Shown here: piece after piece, positions 54,080 through 62,924 of the stretch
Layout: every line of letters starts with the position of its first letter
How positions within the stretch are numbered: the stretch's first letter is position 1
Source of the DNA: Rhizobiales bacterium dw_265
GTDB taxonomy: Bacteria > Pseudomonadota > Alphaproteobacteria > Micropepsales > Micropepsaceae
Direction: 5' to 3'
Length of the DNA stretch: 64,000 nucleotides
Assembly: GCA_018449595.1 (NCBI GenBank)
Contig: JAAVUU010000007.1
Location: 1-64,000, forward strand
The notes under the pieces: generated by a model
Databases searched by the model: none
What the model saw: only the letters and a program-made list of their open reading frames with translations
Told to the model about the DNA's origin: nothing
Made by a program: the position numbers and the translations under genes

Positions 54080-55686
54080 GCGCTTTTCACGATCAGGGAA
54101 TGCCCGGTCATCACCGCGGGTTTTTCAATTCCCATCAATTCCAGCAGGGTGGGCGCGACATCGGCCAGGCGGCCATTGTCCAGCCTGATGCCCTTGGGCG
54201 CATGAAACACGATGATCGGCACATCCAAGGTGGTGTGGGCGGTGAAGGGTTCGCCCGTATCAGGGTCTTTCATCACCTCGACATTGCCGTGATCGGCGGT
54301 CAGCAGCATCAGGCCCCCGGCTTTCTCCAGCGCGCCGACAAGACGCCCCAGGCATTCGTCAATCGTGTCCACCGCCTTGACCGCCGCAGCCATCACCCCG
54401 GTATGGCCCACCATGTCGGGATTGGCATAGTTGCAGACGATCAGGTCATACGCGCCGCTCGCAATCGCCGCTTCCAGCTTTTCGGTCACCTGATAGGCGC
54501 TCATCTCCGGCTTGTGGTCATAGGTCGCCACTTTGGGGCTGGGCACCAGGATGCGGTCCTCGCCCTCGAACACCGCCTCGCGGCCGCCGTTCAGGAAGAA
54601 GGTGACATGAGCGTATTTCTCGGTCTCGGCGATGCGCAGTTGCTTGAGATGGTGTTCGGAAACCACTTCGCCCAGGGTCTGGCGCACATCTTCGGGCGGA
54701 AACACCGCGCCCATCAGTTTCTTCAGGTCCTCCGAATATTCCGTCAGCCCCGCCGCCGCGCCGAACGCCACGCTGCGGGCGCGCGCAAAGCCGTCAAAGC
54801 CCGCATCCAGCAAGGCGGCGGAAATCTCCCGCGCCCGGTCGGCGCGGAAATTGGCGAACAGCAGGCAATCGCCATCGGTCGCACCGGCATAATCGCCCAG
54901 CACACAGGGAACCACGAATTCGTCGGTGATATCCTGGGCATAGGAGGCTTCCAGCGCCGCCCGCCAATCGTCAAAGCGCGGGCCGGAAGCATCCACCAGC
55001 GCGGCCTGGCATTTTTCCACCCGGTCCCAGCGCTTGTCGCGGTCCATGGCGTAATAGCGGCCTGACAAAGTGGCCAGCCGCACCCCGGCCAGGCCATCAA
55101 TGTCCTTCAGGAATTTTTCCAGAAACCCCGCCGCACTTTTGGGCGGGGTATCGCGGCCATCCAGGAAGCCATGCACGAACACCGGCACGCCCTGGGCGCT
55201 GATGATCTTCACCAGGGCCGCGATGTGATCCTGATGGGCATGCACGCCACCCGGCGACAGCAAACCCATTACATGCACGGCATGTAATGGGTTTGATTCT
55301 TTATCTGGTCGCTCCGGCTCTCGCCTCCGCTCCTGGCCCATCACATGCACGGCGCGCTTGGCCGTCTTGGCTTTATCTATCAGCGCCAGCAGCACCGGGC
55401 GGCGGGCCAGGGAACCATCCTCGATCGCCACGTCAATGCGCGGCAGATCCTGCGCCACCACCCGGCCGGAGCCGATATTCATGTGGCCGACCTCGGAATT
55501 GCCCATCTGCCCCTTGGGCAGGCCCACCGCGCTGCCCGAGGTCGCCAGCAGGGCATGGGGGCACTCCTTCAGCAGCTTGGTATAGTTGGGGGTGTTGGCG
55601 GCGGCGATGGCATTGCTGTCGGCGTGATTCTCCCGCCAGCCCCAGCCGTCAAGGATACACAACAAAGCAGGGCGCGGCGCAGCCAT
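54076..55686 (-). CDS. gpmI: 2,3-bisphosphoglycerate-independent phosphoglycerate mutase with a 24-residue insertion
   Basis: 536 residues, about 24 longer than usual. Interconverts 3- and 2-phosphoglycerate using two Mn ions. Motifs: CILDGWGWRE, GNSEVGHMNIGSGR (catalytic Ser near residue 65), SPGGVHAHQDH, LDGRDTPPKSA, LFANFRADRAREIS and LLTADHGNVEVM. Residues about 117-140 are an Arg/Glu/Pro-rich insertion placed between two copies of AVHVMG, immediately before LLSPGGVHAHQDH. The frame is kept, so the enzyme may still work. First gene of gpmI-envC-ctpA. Confidence 0.94.
   Translation of the reverse strand: MAAPRPALLCILDGWGWRENHADSNAIAAANTPNYTKLLKECPHALLATSGSAVGLPKGQMGNSEVGHMNIGSGRVVAQDLPRIDVAIEDGSLARRPVLLALIDKAKTAKRAVHVMGQERRREPERPDKESNPLHAVHVMGLLSPGGVHAHQDHIAALVKIISAQGVPVFVHGFLDGRDTPPKSAAGFLEKFLKDIDGLAGVRLATLSGRYYAMDRDKRWDRVEKCQAALVDASGPRFDDWRAALEASYAQDITDEFVVPCVLGDYAGATDGDCLLFANFRADRAREISAALLDAGFDGFARARSVAFGAAAGLTEYSEDLKKLMGAVFPPEDVRQTLGEVVSEHHLKQLRIAETEKYAHVTFFLNGGREAVFEGEDRILVPSPKVATYDHKPEMSAYQVTEKLEAAIASGAYDLIVCNYANPDMVGHTGVMAAAVKAVDTIDECLGRLVGALEKAGGLMLLTADHGNVEVMKDPDTGEPFTAHTTLDVPIIVFHAPKGIRLDNGRLADVAPTLLELMGIEKPAVMTGHSLIVKSA
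55262..55353. repeat. In-frame insertion/duplication with palindrome in gpmI
   Basis: CCCATTACATGCACGGC (55265-55281) and CCCATCACATGCACGGC (55337-55353) are direct repeats, 16 of 17 identical, exactly 72 bases apart. One copy is part of a perfect 14-bp inverted repeat with a 5-base loop (55262-55275 / 55281-55294). The spacer is rich in CTCCGGCTCTCGCCTCCG-like sequence, resembling intergenic palindromic repeats. Confidence 0.85.
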
Positions 55687-55744
55687 CAGAAGTTCCCGAA
55701 ACGATTGAATCCAAAATAGAAAACCGCGACGACCCTGTCCATCG

Positions 55745-56314
55745 CTAACGGAATTTGGGTCCCGTGGTCCACACCACCACCGATTTGCGCGTGCCCGCCG
55801 TGCAGGCCGTGACCCGATGCACCACGAAGGCGGGAAAGGCGATCACGGCGCCGCGCGCCCGCGGCGCGGTTTCTATCTTGCGGGCGGCGAAGAATTGCAG
55901 GTCGCAGCCTTCATAGGCCGAGGGCTCGCTGAGCTGCAGGGTGAAGGACAGCTTGCGCCGGATCGCCAGCGGGCCCTGGTCCACATGCCAGTCGTAATGG
56001 CCGCCCTCGGCGCCATGATAGACAGTGTACTGGAAATTCTCGGAAAAGCCGTCCAGGTCGAAGCCATAGACCTGCTCGTTCATGGTGGCGGCAACGGACT
56101 GCATGCGGTCATAGAACCATGCAATCTCCGGCTCGCGCCGGATCCAGGCGGTCTGGGTGATGCGCACCGCGCTGTCTATCTTGCCCTCGATTTCCTTGTC
56201 ATGCAGGGCGGCCTGGACCGCGGTCAGCCGGTCGCCATAACGCTCAAGCGCGTCCAACTCGGCCGGCGCGAAGGCATCGTCCCAGACGGCGAAGGCTACG
56301 GTATTGTCGTCCAT
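55745..56314 (-). CDS. 2-oxoglutarate/Fe(II)-dependent oxygenase family protein
   Basis: 189 residues, a small double-stranded beta-helix oxygenase. YTVYHGAEGGHYDWHVDQGP contains the HxD iron ligands; VIAFPAFVVHRVTACTAGTRKSVVVWTTGP contains the distal His and the Arg that binds 2-oxoglutarate. Resembles prolyl-hydroxylase-like proteins of the PKHD group. Substrate unknown; single gene next to gpmI. Confidence 0.88.
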   Translation of the reverse strand: MDDNTVAFAVWDDAFAPAELDALERYGDRLTAVQAALHDKEIEGKIDSAVRITQTAWIRREPEIAWFYDRMQSVAATMNEQVYGFDLDGFSENFQYTVYHGAEGGHYDWHVDQGPLAIRRKLSFTLQLSEPSAYEGCDLQFFAARKIETAPRARGAVIAFPAFVVHRVTACTAGTRKSVVVWTTGPKFR

Positions 56315-56444
56315 CCCCGGATCGCTTTGATTTGCCCGAAATTAGGACTTGGCAGACGCGGCGTCCATGCGTTTGCGACTGCGGGGCATGCAGAGGCCGC
56401 ACTGCATCGGCGCGGCCGGCGGTGTAAGGTGGTTCGAGGGATTC

Positions 56445-57713
56445 ATGCAGCAGCGCACAATCTTCGGGCGGCACTATGCCCTGGCGGTGGTGGCCGTCAT
56501 TTTCGTGGCGCTGCTGGCGGCGGCGGGCCTGCGCTCGACCCCCGGCGTCCTGATGGTGCCCTGGGGAACGGCCTTCGGCTGGTCGCGGGCCGGCATCAGC
56601 TTTGCCGCCGCCACCGGAATCTTCCTGTTCGGGCTGACCGGCCCCTTCGCGGCGGCGGCGATGCAGCGTTTCGGCATCCGCGCCACCATGATAGCGGCCC
56701 TGGCGCTGATGTGCCTGTCATCCCTGGCCAGCCTGTTCATGACTGAGGTCTGGCAACTGGTGCTGACTTGGGGTGTGGTGTCGGGCATCGGCTCGGGCTG
56801 CATCACCAATGTGCTGTCGGCCACCATCGTCAACCGCTGGTTTGTCACCAATCGCGGGCTGGTGATGGGACTTTTTGCAGCCTCCACCTCGACGGGCACC
56901 CTGGTCTTCATTCCCGCGCTGTCGGCCATTGCCGCTGCCGGCGGCTGGAAGCCGGTGGTGGAGTGTGTCGCCATCGCCATGGCGCTGCTGATTCCGGTGG
57001 TGTTCTTTTTCCTGCCGGAATGGCCCGGCGACATCGGGGAAAAGCCGTTCGGCGCGGACGCCGATCATCCCCCCGAAACGCGCGACCGGGCCAATCCGCT
57101 GAAAACGGCGTTCGGCGCGCTGGGGGAAGGCGCGCGGTCGCGTACCTTCTGGCTGCTGGCGGCAACCTTCTTTGTCTGCGGCTTCACCACCAACGGCCTG
57201 GTCGGCACCCATATGATCGCCCTGTGCCATGACCATGGGCTCGATGCCGTGGCGGCGGGCGGGCTGCTGGCCATCATGGGACTTTTCGACCTGGTGGGCA
57301 CCACGGCGTCGGGCTGGCTGACCGACCGCATGGACCCCCGCAAACTGCTGTTCGCCTATTACGGGCTGCGCGGGTTGTCGCTGATCTACCTGCCCTTCGC
57401 CCATTTCACCTTTTTCGGCCTGTCGCTGTTCGCGGTGTTCTATGGGCTGGACTGGATCGCCACCGTGCCGCCGACCCTGGCCATCGCCAACCGCGCCTTC
57501 GGGGTGAAGAAGGCGCCCGTCCTGTTCGGCTGGATTTCCGCCAGCCACCAGATCGGGGCGGCGGCGGCGGCCTTTTTCGCCGGCGCCTCGCGCACCGCCA
57601 CCGGCTCCTATCTGGACTCCTTCGTGGTCGCGGGCTTTGTCGCCGTCGTCGCCGCCTTCCTGGCGCTGATGATCGGCACGAAAAGCCCGGCCCAGGCATC
57701 GGCGGCAGTCTAG
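56445..57713 (+). CDS. MFS transporter, monocarboxylate/oxalate-formate-like
   Basis: 422 residues from ATG 56445 (GAGGG just upstream); the frame extends 32 codons further without support. Twelve predicted membrane segments; SRAGISFAAATGIFLFGLTGPFAAAAMQRFG and GLVMGLFAASTSTGTLVFIPALSAIAAAGGWK are typical of this MFS group. A loop at about 215-245 carries many charged residues. Substrate unknown; single gene ending in a hairpin. Confidence 0.85.
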   Translation: MQQRTIFGRHYALAVVAVIFVALLAAAGLRSTPGVLMVPWGTAFGWSRAGISFAAATGIFLFGLTGPFAAAAMQRFGIRATMIAALALMCLSSLASLFMTEVWQLVLTWGVVSGIGSGCITNVLSATIVNRWFVTNRGLVMGLFAASTSTGTLVFIPALSAIAAAGGWKPVVECVAIAMALLIPVVFFFLPEWPGDIGEKPFGADADHPPETRDRANPLKTAFGALGEGARSRTFWLLAATFFVCGFTTNGLVGTHMIALCHDHGLDAVAAGGLLAIMGLFDLVGTTASGWLTDRMDPRKLLFAYYGLRGLSLIYLPFAHFTFFGLSLFAVFYGLDWIATVPPTLAIANRAFGVKKAPVLFGWISASHQIGAAAAAFFAGASRTATGSYLDSFVVAGFVAVVAAFLALMIGTKSPAQASAAV

Positions 57714-57734
57714 TCCCGGCAAGTCTTGCCGGGA
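57714..57734. terminator. Hairpin after the MFS gene
   Basis: Perfect inverted repeat TCCCGGCAAG-T-CTTGCCGGGA, effective stem of 8 bp with a 5-base loop, immediately after the stop codon. No U-tract. Confidence 0.55.
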
Positions 57735-57850
57735 GCGGAATTTCCACCGCCGAACACTGTTCAAGCCATTGATTTATATTGCGGAATTTCGTGCGCCGTC
57801 CGGCATGGAATTCGCAAGGCTGCACGCGATCATAGAGGCAGAAGCCCCGT

Positions 57851-58975
57851 ATGCGCCGCGCACCCTATTGCTTTCGTATTGCCGCCCTTGTCATCGGAGC
57901 CGCCTTGGCGGCCTCCCCCGCCTTTGCCTTTTCGCGGGTCAAGGACCTGGTCGAGGTGCAGGGCATCCGCGACAATATGCTGGTCGGCTATGGCCTGGTG
58001 GTCGGCCTGAACGGCACCGGCGACTCGCTCAAAAACGCGCCTTTCACCCAGCAGAGCATCCAGACCCTGCTGGAGCGGCTGGGCACCAACACCCGCGGCC
58101 AGGTGATGCAGACCAAGGACGTCGCCGCCGTGATGGTGACCGCCAACCTGCCCGCCTTCGCCGCCCCCGGCTCGCGCATCGACGTGTCGGTGTCGGCCAT
58201 GGGCGACGCCAAGAACCTGCAGGGCGGCACACTTCTCGTCACCACGCTCTTTGGCGCTGATGGCCAGATCTATGGCCTGGCCCAGGGCCCGGTGGCGACC
58301 GGCGGCTTCTCGGCCCAGGGCGATGCCGCCAGCGTGACGCGCGGCGTGCCCACGGCGGGCCGCATCTCCAACGGCGCCATCGTCGAAAAGGAAACCGGCT
58401 TCAAGCTGGCCAGCCTGAACATGGTGAAGCTGTCGCTGCACAATCCCGATCTCACCACCGCCACCCGCATCGCCAAGGCGGTCAATGCCTATCTGGGCGG
58501 CACCGGCGCGGAGGCCACCGACCCCTCCAATGTCCAGCTGTCGGTGCCCGCCAACTATCCCGGCGGCGTCATGGCGCTGCTGACCGATATCGAGCAGGTC
58601 AAGGTGGACCCCGACCAGCCCGCCAAGGTCATCATTGACGAGACCTCCGGCGTGATCGTGATGGGCGCGGATGTGCGCATCTCCACCGTGGCCATCGCCC
58701 AGGGCAACCTGACCATCAAGGTCACCGAGACGCCGCAGGTATCGCAGCCCTCGCCCTTCTCCCAGACCGGCACCACCACGACCGTGCCGCGCACCAACAT
58801 CCAGGTGGACGACAGCAAGGGCAACAGGATGACCGTGATCCATGACGGCGTATCGCTGCAGCATGTGGTGGACGGGCTGAACGCGCTGGGCGTGGGCCCG
58901 CGCGACATCATCTCGATCCTGCAGGCGATCAAAGCGGCCGGCGCGTTGCAGGCCGATGTCGAGGTGATCGGCTGA
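57851..58975 (+). CDS. flgI: Flagellar P-ring protein FlgI
   Basis: 374 residues, signal peptide ending in SPAFA. Family strings SRVKDLVEVQGIRDNMLVGYGLVVGLNGTGDSLKNAPFTQQSIQTLLERLG, DVAAVMVTANLPAFAAPGSRIDV, GGTLLVTTLFGADGQIYGLAQGP and VVDGLNALGVGPRDIISILQAIKAAGALQADVEVI. Forms the periplasmic ring around the rod. Heads flgI-flgJ-flgN with overlaps of 1 and 4 bases. Confidence 0.97.
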   Translation: MRRAPYCFRIAALVIGAALAASPAFAFSRVKDLVEVQGIRDNMLVGYGLVVGLNGTGDSLKNAPFTQQSIQTLLERLGTNTRGQVMQTKDVAAVMVTANLPAFAAPGSRIDVSVSAMGDAKNLQGGTLLVTTLFGADGQIYGLAQGPVATGGFSAQGDAASVTRGVPTAGRISNGAIVEKETGFKLASLNMVKLSLHNPDLTTATRIAKAVNAYLGGTGAEATDPSNVQLSVPANYPGGVMALLTDIEQVKVDPDQPAKVIIDETSGVIVMGADVRISTVAIAQGNLTIKVTETPQVSQPSPFSQTGTTTTVPRTNIQVDDSKGNRMTVIHDGVSLQHVVDGLNALGVGPRDIISILQAIKAAGALQADVEVIG

Positions 58976-59292
58976 TGGACGCCTCGATCGCCTCCACCAT
59001 GATGATGGCCCAGCAGTCGCCTCTGGCGGCGGCCCCGAAAGCCACGGCCGACGCCACCAAGGCCGACAAGGCCTCCAAGGAATATGAGAGCGTCTTCATC
59101 TCGCAATTCCTGGGCAGCATGTTCTCCGACATGCCCACCGACGGCATCACCGGCGGCGGCCAGGGCGAGGAAATGTTCCGCTCCCTTATGGTGAATGAAT
59201 ATGCCAAGGGCGTCGAGAGCCGCGGCGGCTTCGGCATCGCCGCCCATATGAAGGCCGAACTGCTCAAGCATCAGCAGGGGGCCGTGCAATGA
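58975..59292 (+). CDS. flgJ: Flagellar rod-binding protein, FlgJ N-terminal type
   Basis: 105 residues. Only the rod-binding domain is present (KASKEYESVFISQFLGSMFSDMP, GGGQGEEMFRSLMVNEYAKGVESRGGFGIAAHMKAELLK). The C-terminal muramidase of enterobacterial FlgJ is missing, as usual in Alphaproteobacteria. Rod-cap/scaffold role. Starts at the last base of the flgI stop and overlaps the next gene by ATGA. Confidence 0.92.
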   Translation: MDASIASTMMMAQQSPLAAAPKATADATKADKASKEYESVFISQFLGSMFSDMPTDGITGGGQGEEMFRSLMVNEYAKGVESRGGFGIAAHMKAELLKHQQGAVQ

Positions 59293-59738
59293 GCACCATG
59301 AAAGTGGAAGCCATGAAAATGGAAGATGGGCCCCGCATCGAACGCCTGATTTCGTTGGCCGAGCGCATCATCGCGGCGCTGGAAAGCGATATCGCGGCGC
59401 TGAAGGAAGGCCGCACCGGGGCACTGATGACCGCCGATCCCGAAATCCAGAAACTGACCGTCATTTATGGCCGCGAGGCCCAGGGCTTCGACCCGCGCCT
59501 CGCCCAGGCGGCGCCGCCGTCGCTGCGCCAGCGCTTTTTCGCCATCACCGCGAAGTTCCGCGAGGTGCTGCAACTGCATGCCCGCATGATTACCCGGGTC
59601 AAGAATGCCAGCGAAGGCATTGTCCGCGCCATCGCCGCCGAGGTCGAGCGCGCCAATGCGCCGACGCGCACATACGGTCCACGGCCGGGTTACAAGCCTC
59701 CGTCTTCGGGGGCCATGGTGTTTAACCGCGTCGTTTGA
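59289..59738 (+). CDS. FlgN-like flagellar protein
   Basis: 149 residues, mostly helical: RIERLISLAERIIAALESDIAALKEGRTGALMTADPEIQKL, LRQRFFAITAKFREVLQLHARMITRVKNASEGIVRAIAAEVE, then a short tail ending in SGAMVFNRVV. Helix pattern, size and location after flgJ fit FlgN, the chaperone for hook-associated proteins FlgK and FlgL. The last 24 codons lie inside a 74-bp sequence that is repeated beyond the stop codon. Confidence 0.75.
   Translation: MSTMKVEAMKMEDGPRIERLISLAERIIAALESDIAALKEGRTGALMTADPEIQKLTVIYGREAQGFDPRLAQAAPPSLRQRFFAITAKFREVLQLHARMITRVKNASEGIVRAIAAEVERANAPTRTYGPRPGYKPPSSGAMVFNRVV
59665..59738 (+). repeat. 74-bp direct repeat, copy 1 (3' end of the flgN-like gene)
   Basis: Identical to 59815-59888; the offset is exactly 150 bases. 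This copy encodes the C-terminus and stop codon of the FlgN-like protein. Confidence 0.95.
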
Positions 59739-59743
59739 TTTTG

Positions 59744-59814
59744 CCCCCTCCGGCCTTCGCACCTCGCGGTGCTACGGCCACCTCCCCCGCTGGTCGCTTC
59801 GCTCGCGGGGGAGG
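59744..59814. repeat. Palindromic element (family B, copy 2) between the direct repeats
   Basis: CCCCCTCCGGCCTTCGC (59744-59760), internal hairpin GCACC-TCGC-GGTGC, GCTACGGCCACCTCCCCC, and the terminal hairpin CCTCCCCCGC (59781-59790) / GCGGGGGAGG (59805-59814). Same family as 44255-44340. Confidence 0.85.
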
Positions 59815-59888
59815 CGCGCACATACGGTCCACGGCCGGGTTACAAGCCTCCGTCTTCGGGGGCCATGGTGTTTAACCGCGTCGTTTGA
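59815..59888 (+). repeat. 74-bp direct repeat, copy 2
   Basis: Exact copy of 59665-59738, separated from it by the palindromic element. Encodes a detached duplicate of the FlgN-like C-terminus, without a start codon of its own. Confidence 0.95.
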
Positions 59889-59940
59889 ATAGCGATGCGC
59901 GTTTGCGCACCCGCATTCACGGCCCTCGATTTCCGCTGAT

Positions 59941-62823
59941 TTAAGCCAGGCTGCCCAGCGCGCTGAGCAGGCTCGACGCGCTGCTGCTGCTGTTGCCGCC
60001 GCCCGCGAGGATGGACTGGATATTGGCCACCGCATTGTTGGGATCGGTGTTCATCAGCGACAAGGCCAGGCTGTAGTTCGACAGCTGCGCGGTGGTCGCC
60101 GCATTGGCGGTGCCGCTGGTGTTGCCCGGCCTGGCGGCCGAGGGCGGCGGCGTGTTGGTGGTCTGGTAGGTGCTCTGGACATTCGACAGCACCGTGAGCA
60201 GGGTCGAGCGCGCCATGTCGGCGCCGGTCTTGGTGGAGATGTCCAGCGGCCCGGTGATGCCGCCGGTCAGGCCCAGGCCGTAGGTGGGCGTGATCTTGGC
60301 GCCGCCGCTGCTGGTCGTGCTGGTGGTCGAGGTGCTGCCGGTGGCCGGCGCGGTCAGGACGCCGGCGGGAAGTCCCAGCCGCGCCAAAGCGTCGAAGTCG
60401 GTGGGCCCCGCCACCAGGTTGATGGTCTGGCCGGCATTGACGGTGAGGGTCATGTTCTCGCCGCTGCCGGTATAGTTCACCGCCGCTTTGCCGATCGAAC
60501 CCAGCTGGGCGTTGATCTTGGTCACCAGCGAGTCATAGGTCTCGCCCTGGTCGATGGTGATGGTGGCGGTGCGCGCCGCCGTGCCCTGGATCGCGATCTG
60601 GAAGCTGTCGCCCGCGCGCAGGGTGGTCTGGTTGGTCAGGTCCACCGACTGGTTGAGCTGGATGGTGCCGCGCGGCAGGCCCAGCGCGTCCAGCACACTG
60701 GAGCCGTTGGGATCGATGGCGATGCCGGCGCCGGTGGAAACGCCATCGGCGCCGCCGAACTGCTTGGTCCATTTCACCGTGCCGTCGCTGTTGAGCGCGG
60801 TGGCGAAGGCGTTGTTGACATTCTGCACGCTGCGCTGGGCGCCGGCGAAGCTGCCGGTGGTGGTGCCGGACAGATAGACGGTGCCGTCCGGCCCCACGGT
60901 GATATCGCCGGCCGTGTCGGTGCCCGCGGTGCCGACATAGGTCGTGGTGTCGGCCGTGGCGCTGGCGCCATTGTCGGTCAGGGTGGCGACAAAGGCGTCG
61001 ATGCCGCCGCTGGCCGCCGCCGCCACGCTGGCCTGGCCGCCGGCGGTGAGGTTGGCATTGCTGGTGGCGCCGCTGACATAGACCTTGCCGTTCGACACCG
61101 CCAATCCGCCGATGGAGCCGCCCGCCTGCAGCGCCCCCAGGTCCTGGGTCCAGACCGGTGCCGCGGTGATGTCGCCGTTGGCGTATTTGGCGACGATGGC
61201 ATGGCCGTTCTGGATGGAGGAGACAAACAGGTTGCCGCTGGCGTCGGTGGCGGTGGCCGCGACGCCGTCGCTGCCGGAGGTGCCGAACTGGTTTTCCGCC
61301 AGAAGCTTGCCGCTGGAATCGTATTTGGCGAGGAAGGCGTCGCCATTGCCCTGGCTGGTCTGGCCGGCGCCGACCACGCCGCCGGAAACATTGCCGCCGA
61401 TATAGATATTGCCGCTGGCGTCAACGCTGACGGTGTTGGACTGGTTGCTGGCCAGGGTCTGGATCTGCTTGATCCAGGTCTGGCTGCCGTCCGCGCCATA
61501 GCTCGCCACAAAGGAATCCGTGTTGCCGTTGGCGACCGAGGTGGTGGTGAGGTCGGCGTCGGACGCGCCAGTGACCACGACGCCGCCGGTGGCGGGGTCG
61601 AGCGCCAGGCCGTAGCCGTTGGCGCTGCCGCTGCTGCCCAGCAGATTCTGCCACACCACATTGCCGGCGGAATCATATTTGGTGAGATAGACGTCCTGGC
61701 TGCCCTGGTTGATCTGGCCGCTGCCGAAATCGCCCGTGGCGGTGCCGATGACATAGACATTGCCGCTGGAATCCACCGTGCTGGCCTGGGCGGTGGTGGT
61801 GCCCGTGGTGGCCTGCTGGTTGACGCTGAAGGTCGCGGTGGGCGAACCGTCCAGCCCCGACAGCTTGGTCAGGCGGCCGGTCTGGTCGGCGGCGGTGGTG
61901 GTGGTGGCGTTGGTCTCGCTGTTGGTGACGGTGTTGGTCTCGGTGTCGAGACCCGAACTGCCCACCAGATAGAGCGAGGGCGTCGAGGCGGCCGACAGCG
62001 ACACCTGCTCGGTGCCGCCGGGCGTGATCTGCAGGCCATAGGTGGCCGTGGCGTCCGAGGTCGTGGTGCCGCCCTGCTGGGTCTTCTGGAAGCGGGTGGA
62101 AAAGCCCGCCGCCGACAGCTGGCTGTTGATATAGGTGACGATGTTGGTGAGATTCAGCGTGCCCTGCACCTGCGACAGGTCGATCGGCACATTGGTGGTG
62201 ACGCCGCCCTTCTTGATGCCGATGGTGAAGCTGCTGGACGCCGACACGCCGGGCAGCGCATTGGCGAGATTGGAATTGGTCACCAGTTGCTTGGTGGCAT
62301 AGGTGAAATTGCTGAAGGCGATATTGGCGGTCGAACTGGTCGTGTTCGACGGCTTGAGGGCCTGCAAGTTGAAATTGTTGAAGCTGGTGGAGGTCAGATA
62401 CTGCTGCACCTGCGCCAGGCCGGACTGGAAGCGGGCGTTCAGGCCGGCCAGCTGGCCGCTGGTCTCTGTCGGGCTCTGCGCCATCTTGGCGAGATAGGCC
62501 AGGGTGTTGACCGCGCTGTAGATCGAGAAGAGCTTCTGGTTGTCCTGCTCCATCTTGCTGTCGCTGGTGGCGCCCGCGGCCAGCGGCACATTCGATGTGT
62601 CCAGGAAGTTGGTGGTGCCCAGAACCTTGGCGTCCTGCGCCGCATCGTTGGTGTTGGGCGTATTCCAGGGCGGATTGTCGGCGGCGGTCGCGCCCTGGGC
62701 CTGGGTCGCGGCCAGTTGCTGCTGCTGCATGTTGGCGGCGGCGATGGCCGACGGGCTGGCCGCCAGCTGGGACTGGTACAGCCCCAACAGCACAGACGAG
62801 TCGATTCCGCCGATACTGGACAT
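59941..62823 (-). CDS. FlaEY-like flagellar-locus protein with beta-propeller repeats
   Basis: 960 residues, no signal peptide. N-terminal about 200 residues look like flagellar axial/hook-type helices (AVNTLAYLAKMAQSPTETSGQLAGLNARFQSGLAQVQQYL). Two segments resemble hook-IN motifs (LNLTNIVTYINSQLSAAGFSTRFQ near 225; SFQIAIQGTAARTATITIDQGETYDSLVTKINAQLG near 770). Between about 345 and 720 lie roughly six SBBP-like propeller blades (DSSGNVYVIGTATGDF, DVYLTKYDSAGNVVWQ, DAFLAKYDSSGKLLAENQFG). Size and layout recall Caulobacter FlaEY, a regulator of flagellin levels. Rich in Ser/Thr/Gly. The role is by resemblance only. Confidence 0.7.
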   Translation of the reverse strand: MSSIGGIDSSVLLGLYQSQLAASPSAIAAANMQQQQLAATQAQGATAADNPPWNTPNTNDAAQDAKVLGTTNFLDTSNVPLAAGATSDSKMEQDNQKLFSIYSAVNTLAYLAKMAQSPTETSGQLAGLNARFQSGLAQVQQYLTSTSFNNFNLQALKPSNTTSSTANIAFSNFTYATKQLVTNSNLANALPGVSASSSFTIGIKKGGVTTNVPIDLSQVQGTLNLTNIVTYINSQLSAAGFSTRFQKTQQGGTTTSDATATYGLQITPGGTEQVSLSAASTPSLYLVGSSGLDTETNTVTNSETNATTTTAADQTGRLTKLSGLDGSPTATFSVNQQATTGTTTAQASTVDSSGNVYVIGTATGDFGSGQINQGSQDVYLTKYDSAGNVVWQNLLGSSGSANGYGLALDPATGGVVVTGASDADLTTTSVANGNTDSFVASYGADGSQTWIKQIQTLASNQSNTVSVDASGNIYIGGNVSGGVVGAGQTSQGNGDAFLAKYDSSGKLLAENQFGTSGSDGVAATATDASGNLFVSSIQNGHAIVAKYANGDITAAPVWTQDLGALQAGGSIGGLAVSNGKVYVSGATSNANLTAGGQASVAAAASGGIDAFVATLTDNGASATADTTTYVGTAGTDTAGDITVGPDGTVYLSGTTTGSFAGAQRSVQNVNNAFATALNSDGTVKWTKQFGGADGVSTGAGIAIDPNGSSVLDALGLPRGTIQLNQSVDLTNQTTLRAGDSFQIAIQGTAARTATITIDQGETYDSLVTKINAQLGSIGKAAVNYTGSGENMTLTVNAGQTINLVAGPTDFDALARLGLPAGVLTAPATGSTSTTSTTSSGGAKITPTYGLGLTGGITGPLDISTKTGADMARSTLLTVLSNVQSTYQTTNTPPPSAARPGNTSGTANAATTAQLSNYSLALSLMNTDPNNAVANIQSILAGGGNSSSSASSLLSALGSLA

Positions 62824-62924
62824 GGGGCCAAGGCTCGCATCGTCAGCGTTAAAAGGGCGCTAACGGACTGACATGAACTGCAAGTTTTACAGAGCTTTAA
62901 CGCGGCCCGGGGCAAGGTTCGCGC

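Noticed and set aside
57806..57820. Sigma-54 promoter (GG-N10-GC) before flgI
   Set aside because: TGGAATTCGCAAGGC has the spacing but lacks the TTGC -12 core; with high GC such matches are common.
44255..59814. CRISPR array or direct-repeat array
   Set aside because: The repeats are few, palindromic and widely separated; no regular repeat-spacer pattern and no cas genes anywhere in the window.
59605..59892. 95-codon frame with an internal repeat around the 74-bp duplications
   Set aside because: Its repeated peptide is a by-product of the DNA duplication in a shifted frame; the FlgN-like frame is the real one.
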